Positions 44,139-52,137 of a stretch of DNA of 64,000 nucleotides are shown in pieces. Position numbers and translations under genes: made by a program. This stretch comes from Phycisphaeraceae bacterium (GTDB lineage Bacteria > Planctomycetota > Phycisphaerae > Phycisphaerales > SM1A02): positions 62,001 to 126,000 of the forward strand of contig SHAP01000006.1 of NCBI GenBank assembly GCA_004213555.1, given 5' to 3'. Under the pieces are notes generated by a model. The model did no database searches. It was not told the DNA's origin and saw only the letters and a program-made list of their open reading frames with translations. Position 1 is the stretch's first letter, and the number at the start of each line of letters is the position of its first letter.

Positions 44139-45872
44139 ATGATTTTGAACCTGCTGTCGTTTCTCGTAACCACTTTTGCTGGTGGAACAGAACCAACTGG
44201 GACCTCTATTCAATCAGTCTTTGATCCATCACTTCCCATCACCATGCAAGCCACCTTGCAAGGTGAAGACGGCCGGACATGGACATTGGACTTGCATCGT
44301 CACTCGGTCCGAGCGGACAACTACCGAGTTCTCGAACAACAACGTGATGGCTCATTCATCGAAGTCGAACCCGGTCCAGTGAACACCTACAGGGGCATCT
44401 TGGCCGGACAGCCGAACACCAGGGTGGTTGCGGCGGTGGTTGGAGACCAACTCGTCGGAGGATTTGAAGACCACGACGGACGATGGTGGATAGAAGAAGA
44501 CGACTTCGGTGGACAAGTGCTCCGACACGAATCGGAAGTTGAACCATGCAAAGGAACTTGCGGAGTTGACGACCTTCCAATTTTTTCTGACGAAGAACTT
44601 CAAGACGGATTTGAAGAAACCCCCGACCTGCCTTCCGGATTTCTTGGTGGACTTCTCGATGAATGTGAACTGGCTTGTGATATGGATTACGAGTTCTACC
44701 AAGACTATGGCGGAAATTCCGAATCCAAAATCAACTCCGACATCAACAACGTGAACGGCTTCAACTACGAACCAGAGGTCAACGTCACACACTCCATCAC
44801 CACCATCATCGTCAGAAGCAATGCCAGTGACCCGTACACCACCACCAACGCCGGCGGCCTGCTTGACCAAGTTCGCAGCCACTGGCTTGGCAACCAACAA
44901 GGTGTTCAACGGGATTTGGTCCAAATGTTCAGTGGTCGAAATCTCGATGGCGGCACCATCGGCGTGGCCTACCTTGACGCCATCTGCAGCACAAACAATG
45001 GCTATGGGCTTTGCGAATCCGGGTTCAGCACCTCCTGCCAGACCGACTTGATCAGTCATGAGCTTGGCCACAATTGGGGCTGCAACCACATCAACGATGG
45101 CAACACCATGAATTCTTCTCTGACTTGCTCCAACAACTTCAGCACCAGCAGCAGAAACACCATTCAAAACACTGCCGCGACCAGCGGGTGCATTGGCTCC
45201 GCAGTCCCAGACGCAGGGGCCTGTTGTTTCACCACCGGATTCTGCACCAGCCTCGATGAGAGCGGTTGTGAGAACTCGGGCGGCTTCTTCTTCGGCTTGG
45301 GCGAAGCTTGTCCCGCCGATCAAGGAACTTGCGAAATTCCAGAACCTGAAGGCGCTTGTTGCTTCCCCAACGGAACTTGCTCGGTCGTTGAGATCTCCGA
45401 CTGTGCGAACGGGGGCGGGCAATTCCGCGGCGTAGACAGCAGCTGCTTCGGCGTGGACTGTTTGGCTGGAGCGTGCTGCTTTGGCGCTGACGCCTGCACC
45501 ACAGCCAATGAAGTGCAGTGCAATGCCGCGGGTGGCGCCTTCCAAGACGCCGGATCGGCCTGCGCGTCTGTGGACTGCACACCTCCAATTGGTGCTTGCT
45601 GCATCAATGGCGCCTGTGCACAACTCGAGCAAATCATTTGCTTGGCGGCGTCAGGGACGTTCAGCGGCATCGGGGTCGATTGCAGCAGTGTGTCCTGCGA
45701 ACAACCCTGCCCCGAAGACATCGACAACAGTGGCGCGGTTGACTTCAACGACATTTTGTCACTGCTTGCCGCGTGGGGACCTTGTGGCGCTTGCAGTGAA
45801 GACATCGACAACAACGGAACGGTGGACTTTGCCGACCTGCTTGGAGTCCTGGCGGCTTACGGTGACTGCTAA
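44139..45872 (+). CDS. Secreted metzincin metalloprotease with ACC repeats and dockerin-like motifs
   Basis: A 577-aa exported protease, ATG 44139 with GAGGA upstream. Signal peptide about 1-16. The zinc-binding motif H307-E-L-G-H-N-W-G-C-N-H fits HExxHxxGxxH of metzincins, and a Met-turn N-T-M-N-S follows soon after, closest to the reprolysin (M12B) type. The region before it (about 25-170) could be a propeptide. Residues 361-520 contain four Cys-rich repeats starting G-A-C-C with about six cysteines each, the same type as in the protein at 25652. The C-terminus (from about 524) has two dockerin-like motifs ending W-G-P-C and Y-G-D-C. It probably cleaves extracellular proteins. Confidence 0.85.
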   Translation: MILNLLSFLVTTFAGGTEPTGTSIQSVFDPSLPITMQATLQGEDGRTWTLDLHRHSVRADNYRVLEQQRDGSFIEVEPGPVNTYRGILAGQPNTRVVAAVVGDQLVGGFEDHDGRWWIEEDDFGGQVLRHESEVEPCKGTCGVDDLPIFSDEELQDGFEETPDLPSGFLGGLLDECELACDMDYEFYQDYGGNSESKINSDINNVNGFNYEPEVNVTHSITTIIVRSNASDPYTTTNAGGLLDQVRSHWLGNQQGVQRDLVQMFSGRNLDGGTIGVAYLDAICSTNNGYGLCESGFSTSCQTDLISHELGHNWGCNHINDGNTMNSSLTCSNNFSTSSRNTIQNTAATSGCIGSAVPDAGACCFTTGFCTSLDESGCENSGGFFFGLGEACPADQGTCEIPEPEGACCFPNGTCSVVEISDCANGGGQFRGVDSSCFGVDCLAGACCFGADACTTANEVQCNAAGGAFQDAGSACASVDCTPPIGACCINGACAQLEQIICLAASGTFSGIGVDCSSVSCEQPCPEDIDNSGAVDFNDILSLLAAWGPCGACSEDIDNNGTVDFADLLGVLAAYGDC

Positions 45873-45893
45873 GAAATCCACGAAACATCTTCT

Positions 45894-45940
45894 TGAACTT
45901 TTTGAACAAATACTCTTTTTTGAACATTTCAATTTGAATT
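45894..45940 (+). repeat. Cluster of TTGAAC/TTGAAT hexamers upstream of the M43-like protease gene
   Basis: TTGAAC occurs at 45894, 45903 and 45921, with TTGAAT at 45935, inside an A/T-rich 75-bp gap between the two protease genes. Spacings are 9, 18 and 14 nt. It may be a promoter or operator region, but no -10 element is evident. Confidence 0.3.
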
Positions 45941-45948
45941 GAGAATCC

Positions 45949-47973
45949 ATGACCAGCCCCCTCTTCTGCGCATTTTTCCTTTTTGCCAATGCAGACGTGC
46001 CACCGCCCAACCACGCTGGGCCTTGGCAGTACTCGGATGGTCGTATCGTGGAAGACAACATCACCTATGAAGACTGGAACGCCTATTTCGCAGCTCGACC
46101 CGGTCGTCTTTGGCGGTGTGGGCTGGACACCACTTCCATCGAAGACGGCATCAATGGTTTCGGTGGATCGGGAGCCGACTGCTCATTGAGCTCGACCAAC
46201 CCGTCTCCGGTCTACGACCCCAGCGTGACTTTGTATCGAATCCCTTGCGTGGTGCATGTGCTCACCAATGGCAGCCAGGGAAATCTTTCCACCGACTGCG
46301 TGGAAAGCGGTATCCGCATTCTGAACGAAGATTTCCTCGCACTCCCTGGCACCAACGGTGCTCCGGGTACTGACGTGCAAATTGAATTCTTCTTGGCCGA
46401 AGTTGATCCCGATGGAAATCCAACCAATGGCATCACTTATTCCAACAACAGCACTTGGTTCAATGACGGGGGCAACTACTGGAACAGCTTGGCTTGGGAT
46501 CCTTCTCGATACATGAACATCTACTCCAACACCGCCGGTGGGAACCTGGGCTATGTGCCTGGATTCCCTCAGCAAGGCATCGCTGGTGACCAGAACGACC
46601 GAGTGGTGGTCCTCTGGTCATCTTGGGGCGATTGTTCGACCCAAGCACCGTACGACCTTGGCCGGACCTTGACCCATGAGGTTGGCCACTATCTTGGTTT
46701 GCTGCACACCTTCCAAGGCGGGTGTGGCTCGGCGTGCGCAACTTCTGGGGACCTGGTTTGCGACACCAATGCCGAAAGCGGGCCAAACTATGGCTGCGGC
46801 ACCCCTTCCTCTTGCGGGAGTTTGGATCCGGTCAACAATTACATGGACTACTCAGATGACGCGTGCATGAACCAGTTCACCCCAGATCAAGCCCGAAGAA
46901 TGCGCTGCACCCTCGAGTTCTACCGCACCGAACTTCCAGAAATTGGTCCCGGCGTGCCCTTGAATCTGACCCTGGACACCGCACCAACTTCAACCGTGGG
47001 GAGTTCAGGTCTGTCGGTCTCGCTGCAAATTGAAGAGACTGAACCCGGTGCACTTGATCCAAACTCCCCCGTGCTCGACTTCTCCATTGATGGTGTTCCC
47101 AACAGCGTGCCGTTGAGCTTCAATGTCACAAGCGATCGGTGGACCGGAAGCACCGGACCACTTCCCTGCACGTCCAGCCTTTCGTGGTCTGTCGCGGCCT
47201 CCGACGTCATGGGTGGCGAGCGACGGCTTGGTGCTTTTGATGCCACGGTGGTTGACAACGTAGATGTGCTCTTCCTCGACGGATTTGAGACCAATTCCGG
47301 ATGGACGGTCAGCGGAACCGCCACCGACGGGCAGTGGACCCGTGGCGCTCCGATCACCAATTGCGATCGCGGGAATCCCACTGAAACACCAGATGGCAGC
47401 CCCAGTGCCTTCCTGACCGACAATTCCAACAACGGCGGAGACTGCAACAGCGACGTCGATGGTGGCGAAACGGTGCTGACTTCTCCGACGTTGGACGCCA
47501 GCAATCCTGATGCCGTTCTGAGTTACTGGCGTTGGCACAACAATGCTGTCGGAGCCAGTCCCGGAGGCGACCCATTCACGGTTGAAATCTCAGCCGACGA
47601 TGGCAACTCGTGGGTCAACTTGGAAACCGTCGCGGGGAATTCCAGCGAGTCTTCGGGGGGGTGGGTTCGGAAGCAGTTCCAGGTCTCTGATTTTGTGAGC
47701 CCAACTGAGACTTGCCGAATTCGATTCATCTCCACCGATATTGGTGACGGTTCGGTGGTGGAATCGGCCGTGGACCGGGTCGAGATCACCGTGCAATCCT
47801 GCGAGACAGGTGAGCCCGCAGACTTTGATGGCGACGGAGATGTGGACTTTGAGGACCTCATCACTTTGCTCAGTTCATTCGGGCCCTGTGGCGTGCCTTG
47901 TCCTACCGACCTCGATGGCGACAATGCCGTGACGTTCGAGGATCTTCTTCGTCTGCTGAGCGTCTGGGGCTAA
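45949..47973 (+). CDS. Secreted M43-type zinc metalloprotease with jelly-roll domain and dockerin-like motifs
   Basis: A 674-aa exported protease. A short signal peptide runs to about residue 15. The catalytic motif H243-E-V-G-H-Y-L-G-L-L-H matches HExxHxxGxxH, and the Met-turn N-N-Y-M-D-Y-S-D-D-A-C (about 297) with Q-F-T-P-D-Q-A-R-R-M is diagnostic for the M43 (cytophagalysin/pappalysin) family. Residues 442-615 form a jelly-roll-like domain closely similar to that in the protein at 23355 (G-F-E-T-N-S-G-W-T-V, F-L-T-D-N, D-V-D-G-G-E-T-V-L-T-S-P). From about residue 620 there are two dockerin-like motifs; the last ends in S-V-W-G with no final cysteine. It lies 76 bp after the other metzincin gene. 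Confidence 0.88.
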   Translation: MTSPLFCAFFLFANADVPPPNHAGPWQYSDGRIVEDNITYEDWNAYFAARPGRLWRCGLDTTSIEDGINGFGGSGADCSLSSTNPSPVYDPSVTLYRIPCVVHVLTNGSQGNLSTDCVESGIRILNEDFLALPGTNGAPGTDVQIEFFLAEVDPDGNPTNGITYSNNSTWFNDGGNYWNSLAWDPSRYMNIYSNTAGGNLGYVPGFPQQGIAGDQNDRVVVLWSSWGDCSTQAPYDLGRTLTHEVGHYLGLLHTFQGGCGSACATSGDLVCDTNAESGPNYGCGTPSSCGSLDPVNNYMDYSDDACMNQFTPDQARRMRCTLEFYRTELPEIGPGVPLNLTLDTAPTSTVGSSGLSVSLQIEETEPGALDPNSPVLDFSIDGVPNSVPLSFNVTSDRWTGSTGPLPCTSSLSWSVAASDVMGGERRLGAFDATVVDNVDVLFLDGFETNSGWTVSGTATDGQWTRGAPITNCDRGNPTETPDGSPSAFLTDNSNNGGDCNSDVDGGETVLTSPTLDASNPDAVLSYWRWHNNAVGASPGGDPFTVEISADDGNSWVNLETVAGNSSESSGGWVRKQFQVSDFVSPTETCRIRFISTDIGDGSVVESAVDRVEITVQSCETGEPADFDGDGDVDFEDLITLLSSFGPCGVPCPTDLDGDNAVTFEDLLRLLSVWG

Positions 47974-47985
47974 ACCCGAAGACAT

Positions 47986-48858
47986 TCAGTGCTGTTCCGG
48001 CGGCGAAGCCATAGCCTCGTCGCTTTCGGAGCGGTCACGATCAATGTCCTCTGCCACCGTGCGGTAGATGCTTTCCAACAAACCAACCATGGGAAATTTC
48101 CCTTTCAATGGTGGCTTGCCCAAACGCATCAACAAAGCAAGCGGAGGAAAGGGGCCCATCGCCTCAGGCTGCGATGAACTGCGACCGCGCCAAAAGTTTC
48201 GTTCTGGATCGGGACCCGCGGTGGTCGGACGGGGATCTCGGTGCGCCGTAAGTGCACCCCGAAGACGCACCGCGCGTGCATCACGAAGCAAGACCGCCAG
48301 ATCGTCCATCGGAAGTCCGACCGCCACCAACAATGGTTTGAGGTCTTGCTCGAGCAACTGAGCAGCTGCCGCCGCAGCGCAGACCACCCTGTGTTCAAAA
48401 CCAATCGGTTTCGCATCCAACTCTGCCGACAAATCCGCGCCCGTTGGTACGAGACGACCGCCGAGTTCCCGAATCAAACCCACCAAGTTGCTCGGAATCC
48501 CACCTTCCTCAATGCGAACCAAATTGCGTGGATCCTCACTGAGACGTTCGACGACCATTTCTCGAACTGTTTCGGAGAGCACTGGAACCAAAAGGTCAAC
48601 CTCATGGGGTTGGCGGCGAATGCCTTGCACTTTCATCCGAATGCGGCCTGGCAAACCGAGAATGCTCATGGCTTGGCCCAAAGTTCCCCAACGAAGGCCT
48701 TCGGCTTTGGATTCCTTAGAAGAACGCTCCAAAACAGAAAGCCACAGGCGAGATGCCGGTGAATCGCCGGTGCAATCGGGCCCCTCTTCACCAATGAGGA
48801 TGCCTTTTTTGACCCGGCGGGGTTCGGTCCGCTCGTGTTGATACTGGGGTTCTGTCAT
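47986..48858 (-). CDS. SWIM-family-like companion of the SNF2 helicase, zinc ligands missing
   Basis: A 290-aa protein overlapping the helicase stop by four bases (ATGA). SNF2 helicases of this type usually sit beside a SWIM zinc-finger protein (compare ywqA-ywqB of Bacillus subtilis). Parts of that family's plan are visible: L-P-G-R-I-R-M-K-V-Q-G-I-R-R-Q-P-H-E-V-D (family: pG-x-I-x-A-x-V-Q-G-S-r-x-x-P-Y-x-V), then G-G-I-P-S-N-L and G-G-R-L-V-P, which precede the zinc finger. Where the C-x-C...C-x-H finger is expected, the sequence reads A-E-L-D-A-K-P-I-G-F-E-H; only the His is kept. The homology is my alignment by eye; an unrelated protein remains possible. Confidence 0.55.
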   Translation of the reverse strand: MTEPQYQHERTEPRRVKKGILIGEEGPDCTGDSPASRLWLSVLERSSKESKAEGLRWGTLGQAMSILGLPGRIRMKVQGIRRQPHEVDLLVPVLSETVREMVVERLSEDPRNLVRIEEGGIPSNLVGLIRELGGRLVPTGADLSAELDAKPIGFEHRVVCAAAAAAQLLEQDLKPLLVAVGLPMDDLAVLLRDARAVRLRGALTAHRDPRPTTAGPDPERNFWRGRSSSQPEAMGPFPPLALLMRLGKPPLKGKFPMVGLLESIYRTVAEDIDRDRSESDEAMASPPEQH

Positions 48859-51800
48859 TCGTCATCCCCAAAATCACCGCCCCGGAAGGTCAACAAGCTG
48901 CGAAGTTCATCGGTGTCCAATTCGGTGAGCCAACTTTCCCCGGAACCAACAATGTTCTTGGCCAACTCGACTTTGGATTCAATCATGCGATCAATGCGTT
49001 CTTCAAGCGTGCCAGAGCAGACAAATTTGTGCACCTGCACGGCACGGGTTTGGCCAATTCGGAAGGCACGATCTGTGGCCTGATTTTCCACCGCTGGATT
49101 CCACCAGCGATCAAAATGGAAGACATGGTTTGCCGCGGTGAGATTCAGTCCAACCCCACCGGCCTTCAATGACAGCACGAAGACCGGAATGTCATTGCCC
49201 GCATCTTGGAAACGATCGACCATTTCCTGACGCTTGGCGGTGGGGGTTCCTCCGTGAAGGAAGAGGATTTCCCGGTCCAATGTCCGCCGCAACATCGAAA
49301 CCAACAGATGCCCCATCCGACGAAACTGTGTAAAGACCAAAGCCTTGGAACCTGAAGCTTGGACCTCTTCGAGCATCTCACAAAGGCGACGGCATTTCCC
49401 AGACCGGTTGCGGATGGCTTCTGGATCAATCCCAATTTCAGAGGAATCAGCATCACCTTCGACCAAACCTGGGTGGTTGCAAATTTGCTTGAGGCGAACC
49501 AGCATGGCGAGAACCAGTCCACGCCGACGCATGCCCTCCGCCTCACCAAGTTCACCCATCATTCCCGAAACAGCTTGCTCGTACAAAGTGGCCTGTTCAG
49601 GAGTCAGAGTGGCGTGTTCAATGGTTGTGGTGCAAGGTGGCAAATCATCAATCACCGAACGATCTGTTTTTACGCGACGCAACACGAACGGGCGAACCAT
49701 TTGTCGCAACCTCTCGGCCCGGTCTCCGTCTCGATGGCGCTCAATGGGCACCGCGAAGCGGCGACGGAATTCTCCAGATGAACCCAAATATCCAGGGTTC
49801 AAGAACTCCATGATGGACCAAAGTTCGGACAGCCTGTTCTCCACCGGCGTTCCGGTGAGAGCAATGCGACGTCGGGCCGGAAGCGCGCGAATGGTTGCGG
49901 CCTGCTTGGTTGGAGGGTTCTTGATGTATTGGGCCTCATCAAGAACAACTCGGTGCCATTCGCTGCGTTCAAGATCCTCTTTATCCCGACCAACCAAAGA
50001 ATACGTTGTCACCACAATGTCGCTGGACTCGACCATACGGTCGAACGCGTCACCACTTGTTCGCTCCAAGCCATGATGAATCGATACCCGCAACTCGGGG
50101 GCGAATCGCTCTGCTTCACGCTTCCAGTTGGAAACGACTGACGTCGGCACGACCAACAACGTTGGGCCAGGTTGAGCGCCACCTTTGCGTTCGTGCAAGA
50201 GGAGCGCCAGTAACTGGACGGTCTTGCCGAGTCCCATGTCATCGGCGAGACAGCTGCCGAGACCAAATCGATCCAAGAACGCCAGCCAAGACAAACCACG
50301 TTGCTGGTAGGGACGGAGTTCACCCTGAAGTGAATCAGGTTGATCGACCTGGGTGTAATTGGCGGCACCGGAATCCAAGAGTTCAGAAACCCAGCCCGAA
50401 GCCTCAATGCCCGTAAGAGGGATACCCCCCTCTTCCCCTTCCCAAGCCATACGCATGGCTTCAAGGATGGTCCCTTGTCCTTCCCGAGCAGCAGCCAGTC
50501 GGGCGGCGGCGTCAGCCAACACCTCGGGATCAAGTTCTACCCATTGGTCATGAACCCGCCGCAAAACGGGACCACGTCTTGCTTCGGCCACCAAGGCTTG
50601 GAACTCATCAAACGAAAGGATTTGATCACCAACGGAAATTTCCCATTTGAAATCAACCAACGCATCCAAACCAAGGACACTCGCGCCCGCATCAAGATCA
50701 GAGGTGCTGCCGCTTTCTGATTCACTTGGTGCCAAGCTCAAACGAAGACCGATGCCACGGTCACGGGTGTTCCACCATTCGGGCAATTCAACCACAATGC
50801 CCGCTTCACGCAAGAGCGGAACCCCGGCAGTCAAAAGCCGGTGGGCAGCAATGGTGTCCAACACAAGTTCTGCCGGTTTGGCATCTTCCAACGCCGGCTC
50901 AAGTTCCCGGCATGCTCGCGCAGCGCGTCCCAACTCGGCCAAAAGCAACTCGTCGGGCGCTCGGCGGACCATCCCCAAACGAAGTCCGGCCTCTGGATCG
51001 TTGTGAATTTCATCGGCTTCCAGGCGCTCGCCGTCTTCACCTAGACCTTGCAAGAAAAACTGAACCGTCCAACGCGCTGTCTTCGCGTCGGCATCTTTAG
51101 GCGGCTCTATGAGGCGAAGTCCGAGGCGAATTCCCGCGCCATCTTCAGGATCGGAAAGGGTGCCCAACCATTCACTCGCCCCACGGAAAAGCGTGGAAGC
51201 AGCATCACCATCAGAAGTCACCGAGGTCCCCAAGTCCAGCAAACCCGACAACCATGCCACGGATGGATCTTCAGAACTTTGACCTTCAAGGCTGTCGACG
51301 TAGTCTTCGGCACGCAATACTCGGCGTACTCGAGCATCGATCAACTCAACCAGCACCTCGACCAAAATGTCCCACGCGCTTTGTCCAGCCACCGATTCAT
51401 CGGCCAAGATCACCGCAGGCATCGCGCTCAGCAACCTTTCAGCTTCCCCTCGCACCGTGGGATCGTGCAGCCATGGCGACCAGCGGGCCGTAAGCGAACG
51501 GTCCCGGCGACGAACCAAAGTGGGAACATAACGATGACGAAGCATCAGTTCGGCGGCAAAATCAGCAACATCCAGCCACCAGCGAACATCATGGGCCAGA
51601 CGGAAAGCAGATGAATGTTCGAGTCGGCCCAGATGCCCCAAGTGATCGGCCTTGACACCAACCGCCGGGGTTTCACACACCGAACCATCAAATTCACCAT
51701 TGTCTTCAAGGACAACTCCCGAGACGTCTTGCATGCGATCACTGGCGGTGTGTTGGCCTGAGATTTTGGGCAATTCAAGCTGAAGAACGGTGGTTCCGCT

Positions 51801-51968
51801 CAAAGAGTCCTCGGGGAAGCCAGCAGCAATCAATGCTGCTTGCAAATCCTCGGCTTTTGCGAAATCTTCGACAGAAGATTCTGCCCACACATGGATGCTG
51901 CCGGCGGACCAACATGCATGCAGAACCAGTGGATTTGAAGCCGTTGAATCAACCAAGCTGTCCTCCAT
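48855..51968 (-). CDS. SNF2/RapA-type DEAD-like helicase
   Basis: A 1037-aa ATPase. The N-terminal 450 residues correspond to the region found in bacterial SNF2 proteins with a DUF3670-type domain. The SNF2 motor follows: motif I D-D-M-G-L-G-K-T at about 575, motif II D-E-A-Q at about 676, motif III L-T-G-T-P-V-E-N, and C-terminal motifs V-F-T-Q-F, L-K-A-G-G-V-G-L-N-L and D-R-A-F-R-I-G-Q. It likely remodels protein-nucleic acid complexes such as RNA polymerase or repair complexes. ATG 51968 has no obvious ribosome binding site and lies 10 nt after tRNA-Lys, so the tRNA transcript may run into it. Confidence 0.93.
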   Translation of the reverse strand: MEDSLVDSTASNPLVLHACWSAGSIHVWAESSVEDFAKAEDLQAALIAAGFPEDSLSGTTVLQLELPKISGQHTASDRMQDVSGVVLEDNGEFDGSVCETPAVGVKADHLGHLGRLEHSSAFRLAHDVRWWLDVADFAAELMLRHRYVPTLVRRRDRSLTARWSPWLHDPTVRGEAERLLSAMPAVILADESVAGQSAWDILVEVLVELIDARVRRVLRAEDYVDSLEGQSSEDPSVAWLSGLLDLGTSVTSDGDAASTLFRGASEWLGTLSDPEDGAGIRLGLRLIEPPKDADAKTARWTVQFFLQGLGEDGERLEADEIHNDPEAGLRLGMVRRAPDELLLAELGRAARACRELEPALEDAKPAELVLDTIAAHRLLTAGVPLLREAGIVVELPEWWNTRDRGIGLRLSLAPSESESGSTSDLDAGASVLGLDALVDFKWEISVGDQILSFDEFQALVAEARRGPVLRRVHDQWVELDPEVLADAAARLAAAREGQGTILEAMRMAWEGEEGGIPLTGIEASGWVSELLDSGAANYTQVDQPDSLQGELRPYQQRGLSWLAFLDRFGLGSCLADDMGLGKTVQLLALLLHERKGGAQPGPTLLVVPTSVVSNWKREAERFAPELRVSIHHGLERTSGDAFDRMVESSDIVVTTYSLVGRDKEDLERSEWHRVVLDEAQYIKNPPTKQAATIRALPARRRIALTGTPVENRLSELWSIMEFLNPGYLGSSGEFRRRFAVPIERHRDGDRAERLRQMVRPFVLRRVKTDRSVIDDLPPCTTTIEHATLTPEQATLYEQAVSGMMGELGEAEGMRRRGLVLAMLVRLKQICNHPGLVEGDADSSEIGIDPEAIRNRSGKCRRLCEMLEEVQASGSKALVFTQFRRMGHLLVSMLRRTLDREILFLHGGTPTAKRQEMVDRFQDAGNDIPVFVLSLKAGGVGLNLTAANHVFHFDRWWNPAVENQATDRAFRIGQTRAVQVHKFVCSGTLEERIDRMIESKVELAKNIVGSGESWLTELDTDELRSLLTFRGGDFGDDE

Positions 51969-51978
51969 GACGCTGAAA

Positions 51979-52051
51979 TGACCTCGGTGGGACTCGAACC
52001 CACGACAAATGGATTAAAAGTCCACTGCTCTGCCGACTGAGCTACGAGGTC
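51979..52051 (-). tRNA. tRNA-Lys (TTT)
   Basis: A 73-nt tRNA on the minus strand. The acceptor stem GACCTCG/CGAGGTC is 7 bp and perfect, the D-arm has AGCTCAGTCGGCAGAGC, and the anticodon stem TGGA/TCCA encloses the loop CTTTTAA with anticodon TTT. The T-arm contains GGTTCGAGTCC. Discriminator base A; CCA is not encoded. A perfect TATAAT lies just upstream. Confidence 0.96.
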
Positions 52052-52068
52052 TGGAATGCGAAGGGACC

Positions 52069-52074
52069 ATTATA
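52069..52074 (-). promoter_or_regulatory. -10 box of the tRNA-Lys gene
   Basis: A consensus TATAAT on the minus strand ends 17 bases before the mature tRNA 5' end. A consensus -35 at the right spacing was not seen; a TTGAAC lies too far upstream (26 nt). Confidence 0.5.
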
Positions 52075-52137
52075 GGGAACCCAGCGTCTTTGCTCATGTG
52101 GTTCAAGCCGAGTTCCCCGGGAATCCGATGAAAAGAC

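Noticed and set aside
44352-45632. A 426-codon minus-strand frame antisense to the metzincin gene
   Set aside because: The plus-strand product has the zinc motif, Cys repeats and tags; the antisense frame is a composition shadow.
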